Positions 53,456 to 62,500 of a stretch of DNA of 64,000 bases are shown piece after piece. The DNA is from Winogradskyella helgolandensis (lineage in GTDB: Bacteria; Bacteroidota; Bacteroidia; Flavobacteriales; Flavobacteriaceae): contig NZ_JABFHO010000001.1 of NCBI RefSeq assembly GCF_013404085.1, positions 3,857,501-3,921,500 of the forward strand, given 5' to 3'. The notes beneath the pieces were generated by a model. The model worked only from the letters and a program-made list of their open reading frames with translations. It was not told the origin of the DNA and ran no database searches. Every line of letters starts with the position of its first letter. Positions within the stretch are counted from its first letter, which is position 1. The position numbers were made by a program, and so were the translations under genes.

Positions 53456-55864
53456 ATGAGTAAACGAAGAATTAAAAAAATAGCAATTATTGGGTCAGGA
53501 ATTATGGGAAGCGGTATCGCTTGTCATTTCGCCAATATCGGTGTTGATGTTTTATTATTAGACATCGTACCTAGAGAACTTAACGACAAAGAAAAAGCTA
53601 AAGGTTTAACTTTAGAAGACAAAGTCGTAAGAAACAGATTAGTAAACGATGCTTTAACAGCGTCTTTAAAATCTAAACCTTCACCAATTTACAGTCAAGC
53701 ATTTGCAAGTCGTATTACAACTGGAAATATTGAAGACGATATTGCCAAAGTTGCTGATGTCGATTGGATTATGGAAGTTGTTGTCGAAAGACTAGACATT
53801 AAACAACAAGTTTTTGAGAAACTAGAGAAATACCGTAAGCCAGGTACATTAATTACCTCAAATACTTCTGGTATTCCAATTCACTTTATGAGTGAAGGTC
53901 GTAGCGACGATTTCCAGAAACATTTCTGTGGCACGCACTTTTTTAACCCAGCTCGTTACTTAAAATTATTCGAAATCATTCCTGGTCCTAAAACAGACCA
54001 AGCTGTATTAGATTTCTTAAATGAGTATGGAGAGAAATTCTTAGGTAAAACTTCCGTAATTGCTAAAGATACTCCTGCTTTTATAGGAAACCGAATTGGT
54101 ATTTTCAGCATTCAAAGTTTATTTCATGCGGTTAAAGATTTAGATTTAACCATTGAAGAAGTAGATAAGTTATCAGGACCAGTAATTGGTCGTCCAAAAT
54201 CGGCAACCTTTCGTACAGTAGATGTTGTTGGTTTAGATACTTTAGTTCACGTTGCAAACGGTATTAGAGAAAACTGCCCAAAAGATGAACGTTTAGAGTT
54301 ATTTGAATTGCCAGATTTCATCAACACCATGATGGAAAATAAATGGTTAGGTAGTAAAACTGGACAAGGATTTTATAAGAAAGTGAGAAAAGAAGATGGT
54401 TCTTCTGAAATTTTATCACTAGACTTAAATACACTAGAATATAGAGCTTCTAAAAAAGCAAAATTTGCCACTTTAGAACTTACGAAAACGATTGATAAAG
54501 TTGTTGATCGTTTCAAAATATTAATAAAAGGAAAAGATAAAGCAGGTGAGTTTTACAGAAAAAGCTTCACCGCACTATTTGCTTACGTATCGAATCGTAT
54601 TCCTGAAATTTCAGATGAGCTTTATAAGATTGATGATGCTATGAAAGCTGGTTTTGGTTGGGAACACGGACCTTTCCAAATCTGGGATGCTATTGGCGTA
54701 GAAAAAGGAATTGAATTAATGAAAGCCGAAGGTTTAGAACCTGCTGCTTGGGTTAATGATATGGTTGCTTCTAGTAACACGTCCTTTTATACTGTAAAAG
54801 ATGGTGCTTCATATTTCTATGATATTCCTTCTAAAAAACAAACAAAAATACCTGGTCAAGATAGTTTCATCATCTTAGATAATATCAGAAAAACAAACGA
54901 AGTGTTTAAAAACTCTGGTGTTGTGATTGAAGATTTAGGTGATGGCATCCTTAACTGTGAGTTCCAGTCTAAAATGAACACCATTGGAGGAGATGTTTTA
55001 GCAGGCTTAAATAAAGCTATTGATTTAGCCGAAAAAGATTTTGCCGGCTTAGTCGTTGGTAATCAATCCGCAAACTTTTCTGTTGGTGCAAATATCGGCA
55101 TGATTTTTATGATGGCTGCTGAACAAGAGTACGATGAGCTTAACATGGCTATTAAATACTTCCAAGACACGATGATGCGCATGCGTTATTCATCTATTCC
55201 AACGATTTCTGCACCTCACAGCATGGCTTTAGGTGGTGGATGTGAATTATCGTTACACGCAGATAAAGTAGTTGCAGCAGCAGAAACTTACATGGGACTT
55301 GTAGAGTTTGGTGTTGGTGTTATTCCTGGTGGTGGTGGTTCTAAAGAAATGGCTTTAAGAGCACAAGACCTTTTCCATAAAGGCGATGTGCAATTAAACA
55401 TTTTACAAGAATATTTCTTAACCATTGGTATGGCAAAAGTTTCGACATCTGCTTATGAAGCTTTTGATTTAGGATTACTTCAAAAAGGAAAAGATGTTGT
55501 TGTGGTGAATAAAGACCGTCAGATAGCCGTTGCAAAACAACACGCTATGTTAATGGCTAATTCTGGTTATACACAACCGGTGAAACGAGATGATGTTTTA
55601 GTTCTTGGAAAACAAGCGTTAGGAATGTTTATGGTAGGAACAGACTCTATGGAAGACTCTAATTACATTTCTGAGCACGATATGAAAATCGCAAATAAAC
55701 TAGCATACGTTATGGCTGGTGGAGATTTATCTGAACCAACTAAAGTAACAGAACAATATTTATTGGATTTAGAACGCGAAGCATTCCTATCGCTTTGTAC
55801 AGAACGTAAAACATTGGAACGAATTCAACACATGTTAACTAAAGGGAAACCGTTAAGAAATTAG
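53456..55864 (+). CDS. fadN: 3-hydroxyacyl-CoA dehydrogenase / enoyl-CoA hydratase (FadN-like)
   Basis: The 802-residue bifunctional enzyme carries the dehydrogenase at the N-terminus (KIAIIGSGIMGSGIACHFANIG for NAD binding, GTHFFNPARYLKLFEIIPG) and the hydratase at the C-terminus (SVGANIGMIFMMA, PHSMALGGGCELSLHADKVVAA, EFGVGVIPGGGGSKEMALR). This order and length match Bacillus-type FadN, not E. coli FadB, which has the domains reversed. It is followed by a thiolase and an acyl-CoA dehydrogenase, as in fadNAE. Confidence 0.93.
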   Translation: MSKRRIKKIAIIGSGIMGSGIACHFANIGVDVLLLDIVPRELNDKEKAKGLTLEDKVVRNRLVNDALTASLKSKPSPIYSQAFASRITTGNIEDDIAKVADVDWIMEVVVERLDIKQQVFEKLEKYRKPGTLITSNTSGIPIHFMSEGRSDDFQKHFCGTHFFNPARYLKLFEIIPGPKTDQAVLDFLNEYGEKFLGKTSVIAKDTPAFIGNRIGIFSIQSLFHAVKDLDLTIEEVDKLSGPVIGRPKSATFRTVDVVGLDTLVHVANGIRENCPKDERLELFELPDFINTMMENKWLGSKTGQGFYKKVRKEDGSSEILSLDLNTLEYRASKKAKFATLELTKTIDKVVDRFKILIKGKDKAGEFYRKSFTALFAYVSNRIPEISDELYKIDDAMKAGFGWEHGPFQIWDAIGVEKGIELMKAEGLEPAAWVNDMVASSNTSFYTVKDGASYFYDIPSKKQTKIPGQDSFIILDNIRKTNEVFKNSGVVIEDLGDGILNCEFQSKMNTIGGDVLAGLNKAIDLAEKDFAGLVVGNQSANFSVGANIGMIFMMAAEQEYDELNMAIKYFQDTMMRMRYSSIPTISAPHSMALGGGCELSLHADKVVAAAETYMGLVEFGVGVIPGGGGSKEMALRAQDLFHKGDVQLNILQEYFLTIGMAKVSTSAYEAFDLGLLQKGKDVVVVNKDRQIAVAKQHAMLMANSGYTQPVKRDDVLVLGKQALGMFMVGTDSMEDSNYISEHDMKIANKLAYVMAGGDLSEPTKVTEQYLLDLEREAFLSLCTERKTLERIQHMLTKGKPLRN

Positions 55865-55879
55865 ACAACTTAGATTCTC

Positions 55880-55903
55880 AGATTTCTAGACGCTTAGAAA
55901 TCT
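55880..55903 (+). repeat. Hairpin and AATCTAAAA-like repeats between fadN and fadA
   Basis: A perfect 9-bp stem AGATTTCTA / TAGAAATCT with a 6-nt loop stands 16 nt after the fadN stop. It is followed by four copies of ATCTAA-type words up to the fadA start. It has no T run, so it is more likely an mRNA stability or processing element, or debris of a small mobile repeat, than a terminator. Confidence 0.55.
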
Positions 55904-55942
55904 AAAATATCAAAAAATCTAATTATCTAAAAATCTAAAATT

Positions 55943-57136
55943 ATGAAAACAGCATATATAGTAAAAGCATATAGAACCGCAGTTGGTAAAGCACCAAAAG
56001 GCGTGTTCCGTTTTAAAAGAACAGATGAATTAGCAGCAGAAACCATCAAATATATGATGAAAGAGCTTCCTAATTTAGACCCAAAGCGTATTGACGATGT
56101 TATTGTTGGTAACGCCATGCCAGAAGGTTCGCAAGGATTAAATATGGCACGTTTAATCTCTTTAATGGGATTAGATATCGTAGATGTTCCTGGAGTAACT
56201 GTCAACCGTTTTTGCTCTTCAGGAGTGGAAACCATTGGTATGGCCACAGCTAAAATACAAGCCGGAATGGCAGATTGTATTATTGCTGGTGGAGCAGAAA
56301 GCATGAGTAGCGTTCCAATGACTGGATTTAAACCAGAATTAAATTATGACGCCATTGTAAAAGCAGGTCACGAAGATTATTATTGGGGTATGGGAAATAC
56401 AGCAGAAGCTGTTGCAAAACAATTCAATGTATCTCGTGAAGATCAAGATGAGTTTGCCTACAATTCACATATGAAAGCCTTAAGAGCGCAAGCCGAAGAT
56501 CGTTTTCAAGATCAAATAGTACCAATTGAAGTTGAACAAACTTATATTGATGCTAACGGTAAAAAAGCAACAAAATCATACACCGTAACTAAAGATGAAG
56601 GACCTCGTGCCGGAACTAGTAAAGAAGCCTTAGCAAAACTTAGAGCCGTATTTGCAGCTGGAGGTAGTGTTACGGCGGGTAACTCGTCACAAATGAGTGA
56701 TGGTGCTGCTTTTGTTATGGTCATGAGTGAAGACATGGTAAAAGAATTAGGCTTAGAACCAATCGCAAGAATGGTAAATTATGCTGCTGCTGGTGTTGAG
56801 CCTCGTATCATGGGTATTGGACCAGTAAAAGCTATTCCAAAAGCATTAAAACAAGCTGGATTAAAACAAGACGATTTAAGCTTAATTGAATTAAATGAAG
56901 CATTTGCTTCTCAATCTTTAGCTGTAATTAGAGAACTTGGTCTTAATCCTGATATCATTAACGTAAATGGTGGTGCTATTGCACTTGGTCATCCATTAGG
57001 ATGTACAGGAGCAAAATTATCCGTACAACTTTTTGACGAAATGCGTAAGCGTGACATGAAAGGTAAATATGGAGCCGTTACCATGTGTGTTGGTACAGGT
57101 CAAGGGGCTTGTGGGATATTTGAATTTTTGAATTAG
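55943..57136 (+). CDS. fadA: Acetyl-CoA C-acyltransferase (3-ketoacyl-CoA thiolase)
   Basis: The 397-residue enzyme cleaves 3-ketoacyl-CoA with CoA in the last step of beta-oxidation. The catalytic cysteine C91 is in VNRFCSSGVE, the GHP motif in GGAIALGHPLGCTGA, and the second cysteine in MCVGTGQGACG. The length is typical. It lies between fadN and fadE, but a 79-bp gap with a hairpin separates it from fadN. Confidence 0.95.
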   Translation: MKTAYIVKAYRTAVGKAPKGVFRFKRTDELAAETIKYMMKELPNLDPKRIDDVIVGNAMPEGSQGLNMARLISLMGLDIVDVPGVTVNRFCSSGVETIGMATAKIQAGMADCIIAGGAESMSSVPMTGFKPELNYDAIVKAGHEDYYWGMGNTAEAVAKQFNVSREDQDEFAYNSHMKALRAQAEDRFQDQIVPIEVEQTYIDANGKKATKSYTVTKDEGPRAGTSKEALAKLRAVFAAGGSVTAGNSSQMSDGAAFVMVMSEDMVKELGLEPIARMVNYAAAGVEPRIMGIGPVKAIPKALKQAGLKQDDLSLIELNEAFASQSLAVIRELGLNPDIINVNGGAIALGHPLGCTGAKLSVQLFDEMRKRDMKGKYGAVTMCVGTGQGACGIFEFLN

Positions 57137-57172
57137 AATCAAGACTAAAAGAATCAAGAGCCAAGACTAAAA
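57137..57172. repeat. Left flank repeat of the four-helix-bundle remnant
   Basis: AATCAAGACTAAAAG and AATCAAGAGCCAAGACTAAAA stand in tandem directly after the fadA stop. CAAGAGCCAAGA is an imperfect inverted match to the right flank. Confidence 0.6.
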
Positions 57173-57353
57173 AGTATAAAAACATTTTACGGCTTTTTTA
57201 GAGCATAGTTTAGGTTCTGCTTTTGAATGGGAAACACAACTGAATGTAGCTTTTAATGAAGACTATATTTCAGAAGAAAAATTTAAAGAATTAGAACTAA
57301 AAATAAAACAAATACAAAAAATGATTTCAAGTTTCAAATCTGGACTGAAATAG
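57172..57353 (+). pseudogene. Truncated, frameshifted four-helix-bundle protein (23S rRNA IVP/S23-type)
   Basis: The frame ending at the TAG at 57351-57353 reads FLEHSLGSAFEWETQLNVA, then FNEDYISEEKFKELELKIK and a helical end SSFKSGLK. This is the C-terminal half of the four-helix-bundle family, whose full length is about 115-125 residues. Just upstream KYKNILR is readable in another frame, two bases off, so a small insertion interrupts it, and the first half is gone. The piece sits between repeats that are imperfectly inverted to each other, inside the fad operon. Confidence 0.75.
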
Positions 57354-57377
57354 TCTTGATTCTTGGTTCTTGTGTCT
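57352..57377. repeat. Right flank repeat of the four-helix-bundle remnant
   Basis: AGTCTTGATTCTTGGTTCTT is the imperfect reverse complement of the left flank and ends 20 nt before the fadE start. Confidence 0.6.
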
Positions 57378-57396
57378 AAATAATCTAACAAAAAAC

Positions 57397-59205
57397 ATGG
57401 CAACAACAGAAAAAGAATTATTAAGAGGTGGTCAATTCCTAGTAAAGGAAACAGATTGCCAAGACATTTTTACTCCTGAAGATTTTTCAGAAGAACAAAC
57501 AATGATGAAAGAAGCGGTTATGGAATTTAACGACCGTGAAATCATCCCACATAAAGCACGTTTTGAAGCTAAAGATTATGCCTTAACTGAAGAAGTGATG
57601 CGAAAAGCTGCTGAACTTGGATTTTTAGGTGTTGCTGTTCCTGAAGCTTATGAAGGTCTTGGAATGGGATTTGTATCTACAGTTTTAACTTGTGATTATA
57701 TCTCTTCTGGAACCGGTTCATTCAGTACTGCTTTTGGTGCGCATACCGGAATTGGTACGATGCCAATTACCTTATACGGAACAGAAGAGCAAAAACAAAA
57801 ATACGTTCCTAAATTAGCAACTGGTGAATGGTTTGGAGCCTACTGTTTAACAGAACCTGGTGCAGGATCAGATGCTAACTCTGGTAAAACAACGGCGACA
57901 CTTTCTGAGGATGGTAAATCCTACAAAATTAACGGTCAGAAAATGTGGATCTCAAATGCAGGATTCTGTAGTTTGATGATTGTATTTGCACGTATTGAAG
58001 ATGACAAAAACATTACTGGTTTCATAGTAGAATATGATAAAAATAATCCTAACGGCATTACTTTAGGTGAAGAAGAGCACAAATTAGGTATTCGTGCAAG
58101 TTCTACACGTCAAGTTTTTTATAATGATACCGTTGTACCTGTTGAAAATATGTTAGCTGGTCGTGGTGAAGGTTTTAAAATTGCTATGAACGCTCTTAAT
58201 ATTGGCCGTATTAAATTAGCTGCAGCTTGTTTAGATTCTCAAAGACGAATTTTAACAACTGCCGTAACGTATGCCAATGAACGTAGACAATTTAAGACAC
58301 CTATTGCTGACTTTGGTGCCATAAAAACGAAGCTAGCTGAAATGGCTGCTAGTGCTTATGCTGGTGAATCTGCTACCTATAGAGCTTCAAAAAACATAGA
58401 AGATAGAATTGCTTTACGTGTAGCTGCAGGAAACACACATCAAGAATCAGAACTAAAAGGAGTTGAAGAATATGCTATTGAATGTTCTATTCTTAAAGTA
58501 GCGGTTTCTGAAGATGTTCAAAGTGCTGCCGATGAAGGTATCCAAATTTTTGGAGGCATGGGATTCTCTGAAGACACACCAATGGAATCTGCATGGAGAG
58601 ATGCAAGAATTGCACGTATTTATGAAGGAACTAATGAAATCAACAGAATGTTATGTGTTGGTATGTTAGTGAAGAAAGCGATGAAAGGTCATGTAGATTT
58701 ATTAGGTCCTGCTCAAAAAGTACAAGAAGAATTAATGGGTATTCCTTCTTTTGAAACGCCTGATTATTCTGAATTATTTTCGGAAGAAAAGGAAATGATT
58801 GCAAAACTTAAGAAAACATTCTTAATGGTTGCTGGTGGAGCCGTTCAAAAATATGGACCTCAACTAGAAGAGCACCAACAGTTATTAATTGCTGCTGCAG
58901 ATATCTTAATTGAAATCTATATGGCAGAATCAGCAATTTTAAGGACTGAGAAAAATGTGAAGCGTTTTGGCGAAGAATCACAATCAGCACAAATTGCTAT
59001 GGCGAAATTATATTTATATCACGCTGTAGATATCGTTGAAGAAAAAGGAAAAGAAAGTATTATTTCTTTTGCTGAAGGCGATGAACAACGTATGATGTTA
59101 ATGGGACTTAAGCGTTTTACAAAATATGCTAACTATCCAGATATCGTAGATTTACGTATCGAAATTGCAGAAAAAGTAAAAGCAGAAAATAAGTACTGCT
59201 TCTAA
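57397..59205 (+). CDS. fadE: Acyl-CoA dehydrogenase (FadE-like)
   Basis: From the ATG at 57397 the protein is 602 residues. It is the long ACAD type with an extra C-terminal helical domain, as in Bacillus FadE. Flavin and substrate motifs are AYCLTEPGAGSDANSGKTTA and KMWISNAGFC, followed by QIFGGMGFSEDTPMESAWRDARIARIYEGTNEINR; the Glu in IYEGTNEI is the expected catalytic base. It does the first oxidation of fatty acyl-CoA. A TTG-started frame at 57370 adds nine residues and is less likely. Confidence 0.94.
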   Translation: MATTEKELLRGGQFLVKETDCQDIFTPEDFSEEQTMMKEAVMEFNDREIIPHKARFEAKDYALTEEVMRKAAELGFLGVAVPEAYEGLGMGFVSTVLTCDYISSGTGSFSTAFGAHTGIGTMPITLYGTEEQKQKYVPKLATGEWFGAYCLTEPGAGSDANSGKTTATLSEDGKSYKINGQKMWISNAGFCSLMIVFARIEDDKNITGFIVEYDKNNPNGITLGEEEHKLGIRASSTRQVFYNDTVVPVENMLAGRGEGFKIAMNALNIGRIKLAAACLDSQRRILTTAVTYANERRQFKTPIADFGAIKTKLAEMAASAYAGESATYRASKNIEDRIALRVAAGNTHQESELKGVEEYAIECSILKVAVSEDVQSAADEGIQIFGGMGFSEDTPMESAWRDARIARIYEGTNEINRMLCVGMLVKKAMKGHVDLLGPAQKVQEELMGIPSFETPDYSELFSEEKEMIAKLKKTFLMVAGGAVQKYGPQLEEHQQLLIAAADILIEIYMAESAILRTEKNVKRFGEESQSAQIAMAKLYLYHAVDIVEEKGKESIISFAEGDEQRMMLMGLKRFTKYANYPDIVDLRIEIAEKVKAENKYCF

Positions 59206-59230
59206 AATTTAAGTAAGTTGAAAATGGTTA

Positions 59231-59278
59231 AAAGCCAATACTTCCGATTCATGATTTTCGGTTGTGTTGGCTTTTTTA
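59231..59278. terminator. Bidirectional terminator after the fad operon
   Basis: AAAGCCAA (59231-59238) and TTGGCTTT (59267-59274) form an outer stem, with an inner CCGA/TCGG stem, between convergent genes. A run of T follows on the plus strand. Confidence 0.75.
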
Positions 59279-59280
59279 GT

Positions 59281-60693
59281 TTAGTTACTATTTCTAATTT
59301 CTTCTAATCCTTCAAAAATGGAAGCTGCTATTTCCTTTTGACGATCCACATTCATCAAAACCTTATGATCCTCTTCATTCGTAATAAATCCGAGTTCTAA
59401 TAATACACCAGGACTATTGATATGTCTAAAAATATACATAGGCACTGTTTTAAGTCCGCGATTGGTTGAAAATAATTCCATCTGGTTTTCTAATAAAATC
59501 TTGCCAAATGCATAAGATTTATCCTTAAACTCGTCTTTGTCGTTGTAGTAAGCCTCTACTCCATTTGTCAATGGATTTGAATGTGCATTGGCATGCAAAC
59601 TTACAACTAGATCTGCATTTTGCGTATTAATAAATTCAACACGTTCTTGTAATGTAAAAAATGTATCCTCAGTTCTTGTGGTAATAATTCTGATATTATC
59701 ACTACTCAAAAGAGATAACTGATGAGAAATATTTAAAACAATATTTTTCTCATCTAAATTACCAGAATCATGTCCTCCATGACCTGCATCTATAACAACT
59801 ACGAGCGGTTCTTTTAATTCTTTGTATGAACTAAATACAAAAATGCTGGTAAAAAGCAAAATGACAGATATAATGTTTAAAGTTCGTTTGAATACTGATG
59901 ATTTTGATTGATGTAACATAATAATTCGATTTTTGATTTGAATGAAATTAAATCCGCTAGTGAGAGGAACGCGGTAGTCCTTTTGTCCTAAGTTGATAAT
60001 GGTATTAGAATAATTTTCAATAGCAATGCCCGATAAAACGGATTGTTCATCGGCTAAAAATTCGTGATTCTGCAGAATGGCTTTCTTGTACAACCAGATA
60101 AATGGATTGAACCAAAAGATGCAGTGCAACACTTCTAAAAGTATAATATCTACGGTATGTAATTCTTTACTATGTACGGTTTCATGAGCAATAATGCTTA
60201 AATAATCATCTTCAGATAAAACATGATTTTTAGGCATAAACATATAATTGAAAAAGCTAGACACCATCTCCGAATCGGTAATAGTGATTAATTTTAGCTT
60301 CCCAACACGTTTACTTTTTTGTCTTGTTAATCGATACATCTGAAATAAATTCTTCAAAAATCGAAATAAGAAAAAACCAGCAACCACTAAATAAATATAG
60401 AAAAGCGGATGCGTTGATGAGACCTGCATTGGTGTTACTTCACCAAAAGTTCCGTTTTCTTTAGAAGTCATATCAACATCAGGTTCAGTAAATTTTTCTA
60501 GAGGAATTTCAGTAATACTAGGAACCGATTTAAACAGTTCAATTTCCATAAATGGTGCTGCCAAACACAATAAGATAGAACCAATAAGGAAAAAACGATT
60601 AAACTGAAATGTCTTTTGTTTTCTGAGTAACAAAACATAAAGCACATAAGAGCAGCCGAGACTAATAATGGTATATATAAAATAACTAATCAT
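59281..60693 (-). CDS. BlaR1-type M56 membrane peptidase fused to N-acetylmuramoyl-L-alanine amidase
   Basis: The 470-residue protein has M56 membrane helices (about 3-20, 36-50, 98-115) and the zinc motif H170-ETVH-174 with H210-E211 in NHEFLADE. After a further membrane helix (about 272-290), a complete Amidase_3 domain follows (about 297-465). The amidase zinc and catalytic residues are H305 (DAGHGG), E315, H367 (SLHANA) and E433 (LELGF). The protease would face the cytoplasm and cut BlaI; the amidase would face the periplasm. The gene overlaps blaI by 8 bp. Confidence 0.9.
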   Translation of the reverse strand: MISYFIYTIISLGCSYVLYVLLLRKQKTFQFNRFFLIGSILLCLAAPFMEIELFKSVPSITEIPLEKFTEPDVDMTSKENGTFGEVTPMQVSSTHPLFYIYLVVAGFFLFRFLKNLFQMYRLTRQKSKRVGKLKLITITDSEMVSSFFNYMFMPKNHVLSEDDYLSIIAHETVHSKELHTVDIILLEVLHCIFWFNPFIWLYKKAILQNHEFLADEQSVLSGIAIENYSNTIINLGQKDYRVPLTSGFNFIQIKNRIIMLHQSKSSVFKRTLNIISVILLFTSIFVFSSYKELKEPLVVVIDAGHGGHDSGNLDEKNIVLNISHQLSLLSSDNIRIITTRTEDTFFTLQERVEFINTQNADLVVSLHANAHSNPLTNGVEAYYNDKDEFKDKSYAFGKILLENQMELFSTNRGLKTVPMYIFRHINSPGVLLELGFITNEEDHKVLMNVDRQKEIAASIFEGLEEIRNSN

Positions 60694-61072
60694 TGGCTTT
60701 CTTTTGTTCCATTTTTTGCTTTAACAACGCCTGTAGTTCTTCTATCTCTTGCATGGATAAATCGGCATTTTTTGTAAAAAAAGACGCAAATTGTGCTTTA
60801 GAATCGTTGAAGAAATGCTGAATCATTCCATTAACTTGTTTCGTGAAATAATCATTCTTTTTAAGAATTGGAAAATATTGTTTGTCTCTACCCAAACGTT
60901 CAAAACCTATATAATCCTTATCTGTCATACGTTTCAATAAAGTCGAAATCGTTGTATAAGCTGGTCTTGGTTCCGGAAATTTTTCTACAATGTCTTTCAT
61001 AAATCCTTTTTCAAGCATCCATAAATACTTCATAACCTGAAGCTCTGACTTATTCAATTGTTTTATATCCAC
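60686..61072 (-). CDS. blaI: BlaI/MecI family transcriptional repressor
   Basis: The 128-residue protein starts with a winged-helix domain (LNKSELQVMKYLWMLEKGFMKDIVEKF, PRPAYTTISTLLKRMTDKDYIGFERLG), followed by a helical dimerisation tail. BlaI proteins repress their own operon and are cleaved by the partner M56 protease. The matching operator is at 61087-61102. No beta-lactamase or PBP2a gene is adjacent, so the response may concern envelope or peptidoglycan stress. Confidence 0.93.
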   Translation of the reverse strand: MDIKQLNKSELQVMKYLWMLEKGFMKDIVEKFPEPRPAYTTISTLLKRMTDKDYIGFERLGRDKQYFPILKKNDYFTKQVNGMIQHFFNDSKAQFASFFTKNADLSMQEIEELQALLKQKMEQKKAND

Positions 61073-61086
61073 AAATATAGTTTTAA

Positions 61087-61102
61087 TACTACAAATGTAG
61101 TA
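61087..61102. promoter_or_regulatory. BlaI operator
   Basis: TACTACA-AA-TGTAGTA is a perfect palindrome with 7-bp arms. It fits the bla/mec operator core TACAnnTGTA and stands 14 bp upstream of the blaI start. Confidence 0.8.
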
Positions 61103-61227
61103 ATAAAAATCACATATCCAAATTCAGTTTAAAAAATGGATTTTTTTTAATCCTAAGCTTATCAATAAATGGATTAGTCATTAGTTATTATATCATCCGT
61201 CCGAATCAATAACATGTACCGTCTAAT

Positions 61228-61245
61228 ATCACATTAATATGTGAT
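61228..61245. promoter_or_regulatory. Unassigned inverted repeat between blaI and the FIST gene
   Basis: ATCACAT and ATGTGAT are perfect 7-bp arms with a 4-nt spacer. The half-site order is the opposite of CRP/FNR sites. It is about 100 bp upstream of the FIST gene. The 273-bp gap otherwise shows no coding frame. Confidence 0.45.
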
Positions 61246-61345
61246 TGACAATCGTTAGAGATTATCATAATTTTAAGCATCCCATTACCCTAAATTGATT
61301 AAGAGCATCTTAATTTTAAACTAATGTATTATTATTCATCTATAA

Positions 61346-62485
61346 ATGAACACAAGATCCATAAAAGGTAAGTCTTTCAATGAGATTAAAAATGCCCTTG
61401 AGCAAAATTTAAATGACGGTTTCAAACCCACACTAGCCATCGTCTTTCTATCAGTAGCTCAAGATCGCAAAGCTATTAGAGAACTATTAGATTTAAAAAA
61501 TATCTCCGTTTTCGGAGCGACATCAAACGGAGAATTCATTGATGGAAACACTGATAACAAATCGACTGCAATATTATTGCTCGATATGAAGCGTGAACAT
61601 TTTAAAATTTATCTCGAAGAGTTTCCTGAAAAAAATTACCGTGAAGTTGCTCAATATATCGCTTTCAAAGCAGCATCTCAATTTGAAAAACCAGCATTTT
61701 TTATTTCAGCTAGTCATTTAGAAACTGACGCCGAACAGTTACTACGTGGCTTTGAAGACGTTATAGGAAAGCACGTTAATGTTTATGGAGGCATGGCAGG
61801 AGATGATTACGCATTTTTAGATCAATTTGTATTTACTAATAAAAAAGAAAGCAGTAGAGGTACTCTTGTACTCGCTTTAGACGAAGATTATATAAAAATT
61901 AAAGGTGTGGCTACCTGTGGTTGGAAAGCTGTTGGCACTGAAAAAACAGTGACTAAAAGTGAAGGCAATCACGTTTACACCGTGGATGATATTCCTGTTT
62001 TAGATGTTACCCAAAAATATGGTGGCATCGAAAATGTAACTCAGGAAAATGACGATATCATTTTAGAAATTGCTGCCAATTTCCCCTTGCAACTACAAAG
62101 AGAAAAAGGAGATCCTGTAATGCGCCCTGGTCTCGTTATAGATTGGAACGACCGTTCCTTTTATTGCAGTGGCACTGTACCTCAAGGCTCTAAAGTGCGC
62201 TTTTCATTACCACCAGATTTTGATGTTATGGACAAAGTGATTCAAGGCGTACAACATTTAAAAGATACCGAAATGCCCGAAGCAGACGCTTTAGTGGTGT
62301 TTAGTTGTGGAGGACGAATTCTATCGCTTGGACCACTTATGAATGACGAAATTGAAGGAATAAAAAACGTATGGAATGTTCCAATGGTAGGGATGTTTTC
62401 TAATGCTGAGCTAGCAAGAGCAACAGGTGGTAATCTCGAAATGCACAACTTAACAACCTGTTGTGTAGCACTAAAAGAGAAATAA
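61346..62485 (+). CDS. FIST domain signal-transduction protein
   Basis: The 379-residue protein has the FIST_N layout (about 25-215; FGATSNGEFIDG and VYGGMAGDDYAF) and FIST_C (about 220-355; GLVIDWNDRSFYCSGTVPQG, LVVFSCGGRILSLG, GMFSNAELARATGG). FIST proteins are thought to bind small molecules such as amino acids and pass signals to kinases or cyclases. No signalling domain is fused here and no kinase gene is adjacent. The Cys in FSCGGR is conserved in the family. Confidence 0.9.
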   Translation: MNTRSIKGKSFNEIKNALEQNLNDGFKPTLAIVFLSVAQDRKAIRELLDLKNISVFGATSNGEFIDGNTDNKSTAILLLDMKREHFKIYLEEFPEKNYREVAQYIAFKAASQFEKPAFFISASHLETDAEQLLRGFEDVIGKHVNVYGGMAGDDYAFLDQFVFTNKKESSRGTLVLALDEDYIKIKGVATCGWKAVGTEKTVTKSEGNHVYTVDDIPVLDVTQKYGGIENVTQENDDIILEIAANFPLQLQREKGDPVMRPGLVIDWNDRSFYCSGTVPQGSKVRFSLPPDFDVMDKVIQGVQHLKDTEMPEADALVVFSCGGRILSLGPLMNDEIEGIKNVWNVPMVGMFSNAELARATGGNLEMHNLTTCCVALKEK

Positions 62486-62500
62486 TTAAAACCATATACA

